NCBI RefSeq assembly: GCF_002929555.1
Contig: NZ_PJJP01000014.1
Span: forward strand, 1-38,347
Length of the DNA: 38,347 nt
Direction of reading: 5' to 3'
Origin: Cryobacterium sp. N22
GTDB taxonomy: Bacteria; Actinomycetota; Actinomycetes; Actinomycetales; Microbacteriaceae
The position numbers and the translations under genes are program-made. The notes beneath the pieces are model-generated. The model was not told the DNA's origin. It made no database searches and worked only from the letters and a program-made list of their open reading frames with translations. Below, piece by piece: positions 32,463 through 38,347 of this stretch (position 1 is the first letter of the stretch; every line of letters begins with the position of its first letter).

Positions 32463-34618
32463 GCGCCGTGAGCTCGACCGTCGTGACCGCGACCCGCTGG
32501 GTGCGCTGGCCCGAGGCGCACACCCTCGCCGACGGCACCGAGAGCCTGCCCGGGCACACCGCCCGGATCGGCTACGGCGCCGACTACAACCCCGAGCAGT
32601 GGCCCGAAGAGGTCTGGGCCGAGGACATGCGGCTGATGCGCGAGGCCGGCGTCAACATCGTCAGCGTCGGCATCTTCTCCTGGGCGCTACTGCAGCCCAC
32701 CCCCGACAGCTGGGATTTCGGCTGGCTCGACCGCGCCATCGACCTGCTGCACGCCAACGGCATCGCCGTGGACCTCGCCACCGCCACCGCCAGCCCGCCG
32801 CCGTGGCTCACCGAGCTGCACCCGGAGGTGCTGCCGGTGAACCGGGTCGGCGAGACCATCTGGCCCGGCGGCCGCCAGCAGTGGCGCCCCACCTCACCGG
32901 TGTTCCGCCGCTACGCACTGGCCCTGGTCGAGAAGATGGCCACGCGCTACGCGGACCACCCCGCCCTGTCGATGTGGCACATCAGCAACGAACTCGGCTG
33001 CCACAACGTCTACGACTTCTCGGACGACGCGGCGAACGCATTCCGCACCTGGCTCGAGGCCCGCTACCGCACCCTCACCGAGCTCAACCGGGCCTGGGGC
33101 ACGGCGTTCTGGTCGCAGAACTACTCCTCCTGGAGCCAGATCCTGCCGCCGCGCCTCGCCGCGACGCATCCGAACCCCACCCAGCAGCTCGACTTCGCCC
33201 GGTTCTCCAGCGACGCCCTCAAGGGCTACCTGGTCGCCGAGCGAGAGGTACTGCGCCAGATCACGCCCGACGTGCCGATCACCACGAACTTCATGGTGAT
33301 GGGCGAGTCCCGCGGCATGGACTACGCCGACTGGGCCGGCGAGATCGACCTGGTCTCCAACGACCACTACCTGCTCGTGGCCGACCCGCAGGCATTCGAC
33401 GAGCTCTCCTTCTCCGCCAACCTCACCGGCCAGATCGCCGGTCGGGCACCGTGGTTCCTGATGGAGCACTCCACCAGCGCCGTCAACTGGCAGCCGGTGA
33501 ACCAGGCCAAGACACCCGGCCAGCTGCGCCGCGACAGCCTCACCCACCTGGCCCACGGCGCCGACGCGATCTGCTTCTTCCAGTGGCGCCAGTCCCTGGC
33601 CGGCGCCGAGAAGTTCCACTCCGCGATGCTCCCGCACGCGGGGGAGAACAGCTCGGTGTTCCGCAGCGTTGCCCGTTTCGGCGGCGAACTGGCCGGCCTC
33701 GCCGAGGTCGCCGGCAGCCGCACCAAGCAGGCCCGCATCGGCATCCTCTTCGACTGGGACTCCTGGTGGGCCTCCCAACTCGACTCGCACCCCACCGAGC
33801 TGCTGCGCTACAAGGCCGAGGCTATGGCCTGGTACACCGCCGCGCTCACCAACGGCCTGCAGGCCGACATCGTGCCCGCCCGGTCGGTGCTGAGCGGCCA
33901 CGGCCTCGCCGGGTACGACATCGTCATCGCGCCGATGCTCTACGTGGTGCCGCAGCCGCTGGCGGATGCCCTGGCCGACTACGCCCGCACCGGCGGCCAC
34001 CTGGTCGTCGGCGTGTTCTCCGGCATCGCCGACGCCGACGACCACATCCACCCCGGCGGCTACCCCGGAGCGTTCCGGGAGCTGCTCGGCGTGCGCGCCG
34101 AGGAGTTCGGCGGCCTGCAGCCGGGCCAGACCGTGCGACTCTCCGGCGACCTGCCGGCCGGGTCCACGGGGTCGCTGCTCACCCACGACGTCACGGTGGA
34201 CGCCGACGTCGAGGTGCTCGCTCGATTCCTGGACGGCCCGTTCCCCGGCGTGCCGGCCGTGACCAGCCGGACGGTGTCGACAGGGACCGGCACAGCCGGC
34301 CGGGCCAGCTTCGTCGCCACGGTTCTCGACCCCGACGCCCTTGTGGCGCTGCTGGGCCGGTTCGCCGCCGCCGCCGAGATCGTCTCCCCGCTGCCGGACG
34401 CCGTGCACGGGATTGTGCAGCTCGCCGTGCGCCAATCCGACTCCACGGAGTACCTTTTTTACATCAACCACTCCGACACGGCCGTGACCGTGCCGCTGGG
34501 CACGGCCGACGGCCGGCTCGTGGCCGTCGATCTCGGCGGCAGCACCCTCGCCGCGGACTCGCTCACCCTCCCGGCCACCGGCGTCGCCGTACTCGGCCGC
34601 GCCCGAACGGCGGCCTGA
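32459..34618 (+). CDS. Beta-galactosidase, GH42
   Basis: This 719-aa glycosidase cleaves terminal beta-galactosides, often from galacto-oligosaccharides. The A domain starts at YGADYNPEQWP (39-49). The acid/base is Glu178 in WHISNELGCHN and the nucleophile Glu336 in FLMEHSTSAVNWQ. GH42 trimerisation and C-terminal beta domains follow from about 400. The N-terminal 30 aa are an unusual extension before the barrel. No signal peptide is seen. The ATG overlaps the GH51 stop, and the GH35 gene starts two bases after its own stop, so the three enzymes are tightly coupled. Confidence 0.95.
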   Translation: MSAVSSTVVTATRWVRWPEAHTLADGTESLPGHTARIGYGADYNPEQWPEEVWAEDMRLMREAGVNIVSVGIFSWALLQPTPDSWDFGWLDRAIDLLHANGIAVDLATATASPPPWLTELHPEVLPVNRVGETIWPGGRQQWRPTSPVFRRYALALVEKMATRYADHPALSMWHISNELGCHNVYDFSDDAANAFRTWLEARYRTLTELNRAWGTAFWSQNYSSWSQILPPRLAATHPNPTQQLDFARFSSDALKGYLVAEREVLRQITPDVPITTNFMVMGESRGMDYADWAGEIDLVSNDHYLLVADPQAFDELSFSANLTGQIAGRAPWFLMEHSTSAVNWQPVNQAKTPGQLRRDSLTHLAHGADAICFFQWRQSLAGAEKFHSAMLPHAGENSSVFRSVARFGGELAGLAEVAGSRTKQARIGILFDWDSWWASQLDSHPTELLRYKAEAMAWYTAALTNGLQADIVPARSVLSGHGLAGYDIVIAPMLYVVPQPLADALADYARTGGHLVVGVFSGIADADDHIHPGGYPGAFRELLGVRAEEFGGLQPGQTVRLSGDLPAGSTGSLLTHDVTVDADVEVLARFLDGPFPGVPAVTSRTVSTGTGTAGRASFVATVLDPDALVALLGRFAAAAEIVSPLPDAVHGIVQLAVRQSDSTEYLFYINHSDTAVTVPLGTADGRLVAVDLGGSTLAADSLTLPATGVAVLGRARTAA

Positions 34619-34620
34619 TC

Positions 34621-36510
34621 ATGGGCGACTTTGCGATCGGCGACAAGGACTTCCTCCTCAACGGGGAGCCGTTCCGGGTGCTCGCCGGGGCCATCCATTA
34701 TTTCCGGGTGCACCCGGATCACTGGGCCGACCGCATCCACAAGGCCCGCCTGATGGGCCTGAACACCATCGAGACCTACGTGGCCTGGAACGCGCACTCG
34801 CCGGCCCGCGGCGGTTTTGACACGACCGGGCAGCTCGACCTGGCCCGGTTTCTCGACCTGATCGCGGCCGAGGGCATGTACGCCATCGTGCGGCCCGGCC
34901 CGTTCATCTGCGCCGAGTGGGACAACGGCGGCCTGCCCGGCTGGCTGTTCACCGATCCCGCCGTGGGTGTGCGACGGAATGAGCCGCTCTACATGGCGGC
35001 TGTGGCCGAGTACTTCGCGCAGCTGCTGCCGATCGTGGCGTCCCGGCAGATCGACCGGGGCGGCCCCGTCATCCTCGTGCAGATCGAGAACGAGTACGGC
35101 GCCTACGGCGACGACAAAAGCTATCTGCGCGCGCTCGTCGAGCTCAACCGGGCCGGCGGAATCACGGTGCCGCTGACCACCATCGACCAGCCCACCGACC
35201 AGATGCTCGACGACGGCAGCCTGCCCGAGCTGCACAAGACCGGCTCGTTCGGTTCCCGCGCCACCGAGCGCCTGGCGGTGCTCCGCCGGCACCAGCCCAC
35301 GGGGCCGCTGATGTGCGCCGAGTTCTGGAACGGCTGGTTCGACCACTGGGGCGCGCACCACCACACCACCTCGGCCGAGGACTCCGCCCGCGAGCTCGAC
35401 GACCTGCTCGCCACCGGCGCCAGCGTGTCGCTGTACATGTTCACCGGCGGCACCAACTTCGGCTTCACCAACGGCGCCAACGACAAGGGCGTCTTCCAGC
35501 CCACCGTCACCTCCTACGACTACGACGCACCGCTCTCCGAAAGCGGCGAGATCACCGCCAAATACCTCGCCTTCCGCGAGGTGCTCGCCCGGTACGGCCC
35601 CGTGCCCGCCGAACTGCCCGCCCCGGTCGCGCCCGCCCCGGCGTTCGCGGTGGCGCTCGATGAGTCGGTCTCGCTCTGGGATGCGTTGCCCGAGCTGGCC
35701 GACGTTTCCGTTGAGCTGGTCGCCGAGCTGCCCAGCATGGATGCCCTCGGCCAGTACACCGGGTTCGCCCTGTACCGCAGCCGGCTGACTCCGGCTGCGC
35801 GGGTGCTGTCGTTCGGCGAGGTGCGTGACCGCGCCCTGGCCTTCGTCGACGGCAACCCCGTCGGCGTGCTGCAACGCGACCACCACGACCGCTCGATCAG
35901 CCTGCCCGCGGGCGAGCGCCTCGACCTGCTCGTGGAGGACCAGGGCCGGGTCAACTACGGCCCCCGCATCGGCGAAGACAAGGGCCTGATCGGCCCGGCC
36001 ACCCTCGACGGCGCCGCGTTGCGGGACTGGCAGGTGCTGCCGCTCGACGTGGACGGCTTCGTCGCATCCGGCAGCGCCCTCTTCGCCCCACACCCCCGGC
36101 ACACCGTGCGGGCCGGGGACCACGATCTCGACCTCGACCTGATTCTGGAGCGCGATCTGACTCCCGATCCCGACCAGGAGCGGGCGCCCGGACGCTCCGC
36201 GGTAGCGCTAGCGGTCGCGGTCGCGGCCCCGGCCGTCTCGCTCGCCGGTCCGGCGTTTGCGCGCGGCCGGTTCGCCGCCGAGCCCGGCGTCGACCTGTTC
36301 CTCAGCACCGCCGGCTGGGGCAAGGGCCAGGCCTGGATAAACGGGTTCAACCTCGGCCGGTTCTGGGACCGCGGCCCGCAGACCACCCTCTACGTGCCCG
36401 GCCCGGTGCTCCGAGCGGAGAACGAGCTGGTCATCCTGTGCCTGCACGGCACCGAGTCCACCCTGGCCCGCTTCGTCCCCCGCCCCGACCTCGGCCACAC
36501 CGACTTCTAG
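34621..36510 (+). CDS. Beta-galactosidase, GH35
   Basis: This 629-aa GH35 glycosidase removes non-reducing beta-galactosyl residues. The start of the barrel is LNGEPFRVLAGAIHYFRVHP. RPGPFICAEWDNGGLPGW follows at about 91-108. The acid/base is Glu158 in IENEYGAYG and the nucleophile Glu234 in MCAEFWNGWFDHWG; both are intact. Beta-sandwich domains fill the C-terminal half, ending with NGFNLGRFWDRGPQ. The start is ATG 34621, two bases after GH42. No signal peptide is present. Together with GH42 it gives two unrelated beta-galactosidase folds in one operon, probably for different linkages or chain lengths. Confidence 0.95.
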   Translation: MGDFAIGDKDFLLNGEPFRVLAGAIHYFRVHPDHWADRIHKARLMGLNTIETYVAWNAHSPARGGFDTTGQLDLARFLDLIAAEGMYAIVRPGPFICAEWDNGGLPGWLFTDPAVGVRRNEPLYMAAVAEYFAQLLPIVASRQIDRGGPVILVQIENEYGAYGDDKSYLRALVELNRAGGITVPLTTIDQPTDQMLDDGSLPELHKTGSFGSRATERLAVLRRHQPTGPLMCAEFWNGWFDHWGAHHHTTSAEDSARELDDLLATGASVSLYMFTGGTNFGFTNGANDKGVFQPTVTSYDYDAPLSESGEITAKYLAFREVLARYGPVPAELPAPVAPAPAFAVALDESVSLWDALPELADVSVELVAELPSMDALGQYTGFALYRSRLTPAARVLSFGEVRDRALAFVDGNPVGVLQRDHHDRSISLPAGERLDLLVEDQGRVNYGPRIGEDKGLIGPATLDGAALRDWQVLPLDVDGFVASGSALFAPHPRHTVRAGDHDLDLDLILERDLTPDPDQERAPGRSAVALAVAVAAPAVSLAGPAFARGRFAAEPGVDLFLSTAGWGKGQAWINGFNLGRFWDRGPQTTLYVPGPVLRAENELVILCLHGTESTLARFVPRPDLGHTDF

Positions 36511-36542
36511 CTGCCCGCCGCGCCCGCCCGCGCCCACCACCT

Positions 36543-36607
36543 CTCGCGAAAGCGGTCGTGTGGCTGCTTCGCGACACCCGAAGCAGCCACGGCACCGCTT
36601 TCGCGAG
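36543..36607. repeat. 65-bp nearly perfect palindrome
   Basis: The outer stem CTCGCGAAAGCGGT (36543-36556) pairs perfectly over 14 bp with ACCGCTTTCGCGAG (36594-36607). The inner stem GTGGCTGCTTCG (36560-36571) pairs perfectly over 12 bp with CGAAGCAGCCAC (36579-36590) around a 7-nt CGACACC loop. It lies 33 bp after the GH35 stop and could end the operon transcript. Confidence 0.92.
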
Positions 36608-36611
36608 CCCC

Positions 36612-36722
36612 AGCACCGCATTCGCGAGTGGATGCTCCGTGGTGCCACGTGCCATATCTCGCGAGAGCGGGGGAACGGTTGCTTCGCGACACCCGAAGCA
36701 GCCACAGCACCGCTTTCGCGAG
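36612..36722. repeat. Partial and degenerate second copy of the 65-bp palindrome
   Basis: A half copy, CAGCACCGCATTCGCGAG, lies at about 36611-36628, and a fuller copy runs 36658-36722 (left arm CTCGCGAGAGCGG, right arm CCGCTTTCGCGAG, the same CGACACC loop). The right half is almost identical to copy 1; the left half has drifted. Confidence 0.85.
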
Positions 36723-36794
36723 CGGTCGCCGCTGAGCCCGCAGTCCCACCCCCAGGGCTGGGGGCGAACCAACCGGGGTGTCGGTGGCAGCAAG

Positions 36795-36807
36795 TACGAT
36801 TGACCTC
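36795..36807 (+). promoter_or_regulatory. Candidate -10 of leaderless dnaX transcript
   Basis: TACGAT (36795-36800) ends seven bases before GTG 36808. No Shine-Dalgarno is present, so a leaderless transcript is plausible. No good -35 was found. Confidence 0.35.
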
Positions 36808-38347
36808 GTGGTTACCGCCCTGTATCGCCGTTACCGGCCAGAGACTTTTGCCGAAATGATCGGTCAGTCCCAGGTGACCGATCCGCTCATGACCGCCCTG
36901 CGCACCAACAGGGTCAATCATGCCTATCTCTTCAGCGGGCCCCGCGGCTGTGGCAAGACCACCTCCGCCCGCATCCTCGCCCGCTGCCTCAACTGCGCAG
37001 AGGGCCCCACCGACACTCCCTGCGGAGTCTGCCCCAGCTGTGTCGAGCTCTCCCGCGACGGCAGCGGCTCCCTCGACGTGGTCGAGATCGACGCGGCCAG
37101 CCACAACGGTGTGGACGACGCCCGCGACATCCGCGAACGCGCCATCTTCGCGCCGGCCCGCGACCGCTACAAGATCTTCATCCTCGACGAGGCGCACATG
37201 GTCACCCCGCAGGGCTTCAACGCGCTGCTGAAGATCGTCGAAGAGCCGCCGGAACACGTGAAGTTCATCTTCGCCACGACCGAGCCCGAGAAGGTCATCG
37301 GGACCATCCGTTCGCGGACCCACCACTACCCGTTCCGGCTGGTACCGCCGGCGCCCATGCTCGACTACGTGCAGCAGCTCTGCGACAGCGAGAACATGAC
37401 CGTGGCGCCCGGGGTGCTGCCGCTCGTGGTGCGCGCCGGCGGCGGCTCGCCCCGCGACACCCTCTCGCTGCTCGACCAGCTCATGGCCGGCTCCGAGACC
37501 GACGCCATCGAGTACGAGCGGGCCGTGGCCCTGCTCGGCTACACCCACGCAACCCTGCTCGACGACGCCATCGACTCCATCGCAGCCCGCAACTCCTCGG
37601 CCGCCTTCGACGCCGTCGACCGCGTCATCCAGACCGGCCAGGATCCCCGCCGTTTCGTCGAAGACCTGCTCGAGCGCATGCGCGACCTCATCATCGTGGC
37701 CGCGACCAGCGCCGCCGCTGCGGCGGCCGTGCTCCGCGGCGTACCGCAGGACGAACTCGACCGCATGCACGTGCAGGCCTCCAAGTTCGGTCCGGCCGAG
37801 CTGAGCCGCACCGCGGACATCCTCAACGCCGCCCTCACCGAGATGACCGGCGCCACCTCACCGCGCCTACACCTCGAGCTGATGATCGCGCGCGTGCTCA
37901 TCCCCGCCACCGACGACAGCACCCGCGGCGCCCTCGCCCGCGTCGAACGCCTCGAGCGTCGCATCGGCGTCGACGGCGGCACCACGGATGCCGAGGCCGC
38001 GGCCGTTCCCGCCGCTGCGCCTCCTGCGGCCCCGCGCATTCCCGCCGCAGCACCTGCCGCCTCCGCGGCTCCGGCGGCCACCCCGCCGGTGGGAGCCCCC
38101 GCTCCAGCGGTCACCCCGGCCGCAACCGCCGGCCAGGGCTGGGCCACCCGCGTGCCCGGATCTCCGGCCCCGACCGAGCCCTCGCGGTCGGCCGCCGATA
38201 CCCCGGCCCCGGTCTCTGGTACGACCCCGGTCGCCAGCGCGAAGCGAGCCTCTGATGCGCCCGCGCCTGTCGGCGTCAGTACTCCCGCCGACGCCAGCTC
38301 GGACCGCGCCGCCGCGCCCGCGGGCAGCCCCGCTGCCGGCACGAGCC
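36808..38347 (+). CDS. dnaX: DNA polymerase III subunit gamma/tau (3' end beyond window)
   Basis: The first 513 codons of dnaX, the clamp-loader ATPase subunit, are present; the frame is open at the window end. Residues 3-12 are TALYRRYRPE. Walker A is GPRGCGKT (44-51), and zinc-binding cysteines are Cys63, Cys72, Cys75 and Cys78. DEAH is in ILDEAHM, and the sensor/arginine-finger region is GTIRSRTHHY (a Thr where most have Cys). Domain III runs to about 380, followed by an Ala/Pro-rich linker starting the tau region. GTG 36808 is chosen; an in-frame GTG at 36784 would add eight residues. Confidence 0.95.
   Translation, partial: MVTALYRRYRPETFAEMIGQSQVTDPLMTALRTNRVNHAYLFSGPRGCGKTTSARILARCLNCAEGPTDTPCGVCPSCVELSRDGSGSLDVVEIDAASHNGVDDARDIRERAIFAPARDRYKIFILDEAHMVTPQGFNALLKIVEEPPEHVKFIFATTEPEKVIGTIRSRTHHYPFRLVPPAPMLDYVQQLCDSENMTVAPGVLPLVVRAGGGSPRDTLSLLDQLMAGSETDAIEYERAVALLGYTHATLLDDAIDSIAARNSSAAFDAVDRVIQTGQDPRRFVEDLLERMRDLIIVAATSAAAAAAVLRGVPQDELDRMHVQASKFGPAELSRTADILNAALTEMTGATSPRLHLELMIARVLIPATDDSTRGALARVERLERRIGVDGGTTDAEAAAVPAAAPPAAPRIPAAAPAASAAPAATPPVGAPAPAVTPAATAGQGWATRVPGSPAPTEPSRSAADTPAPVSGTTPVASAKRASDAPAPVGVSTPADASSDRAAAPAGSPAAGTS

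Noticed and set aside
32404..34620. GH35 frame open for 739 codons upstream of its ATG
   Set aside because: The upstream part is an Arg/Pro-rich shadow of GH42. GH35 homology begins just after ATG 34621, so it is not a fusion protein.

Overview
The window is high-GC (about 68-70 %) actinobacterial chromosome. GTG/TTG starts, apparently leaderless genes, Microbacteriaceae-type proteins (a DUF7882-like protein, a holin-X/DUF3618 stress operon) and the protein sequences suggest Microbacteriaceae, most like Cryobacterium. The genus is an inference. No phage, integrase, transposase or CRISPR was seen; the window reads as ordinary chromosome with a large accessory block.

Layout. (1) 1-5.2 kb: two paralogous DUF805 membrane proteins flanking an unknown 302-aa protein and a 46-aa membrane microprotein, then a DAO-type FAD oxidoreductase, a COG3375 GNAT protein and a divergent PH-like membrane protein. 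(2) 5.4-7.7 kb: KtrB/KtrA potassium uptake genes coupled to a stand-alone Rv0428c-type SH3 domain. (3) 8.0-9.7 kb: an ECF42-type sigma factor with its DGPF/YCII partner and a candidate autoregulated promoter. (4) 9.8-11.2 kb: an MFS transporter flanked by two copies of a 68-bp hairpin repeat. (5) 11.4-11.7 kb: tRNA-Ser(GGA) and the SRP RNA gene (ffs). (6) 11.8-17.7 kb: xfp-pta-ackA, the phosphoketolase/acetyl-phosphate route, closed by a strong terminator. (7) 18.0-20.8 kb: YccF, a DUF7882-like protein, a four-TM protein and an SDR. (8) 20.8-25.9 kb, minus strand: a six-gene stress/envelope operon (YqjD-like protein, holin-X, DUF3618, YihY, Mn catalase, Zn-dehydrogenase). (9) 26.3-36.5 kb: a LacI regulator diverging from an ABC importer without ATPase plus GH51, GH42 and GH35 enzymes, an intracellular arabinogalacto-oligosaccharide system with two perfect 16-bp operators. 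(10) 36.5-36.8 kb: long hairpin repeats. (11) dnaX, cut by the window end.

How it fits together. Oligosaccharides imported by the ABC system would be cut in the cytoplasm to arabinose and galactose. Pentoses can enter the phosphoketolase route encoded 10 kb upstream and yield acetyl-phosphate, acetate and ATP. The ffs gene and dnaX are adjacent in many Gram-positive bacteria; here about 25 kb of accessory metabolism lies between them, so this junction may have been an insertion point. Three clusters of a GGTCGAGCTTGTCGAGACC repeat, two 68-bp hairpins and a 65-bp palindrome give the region a notable content of small, unexplained intergenic repeats.
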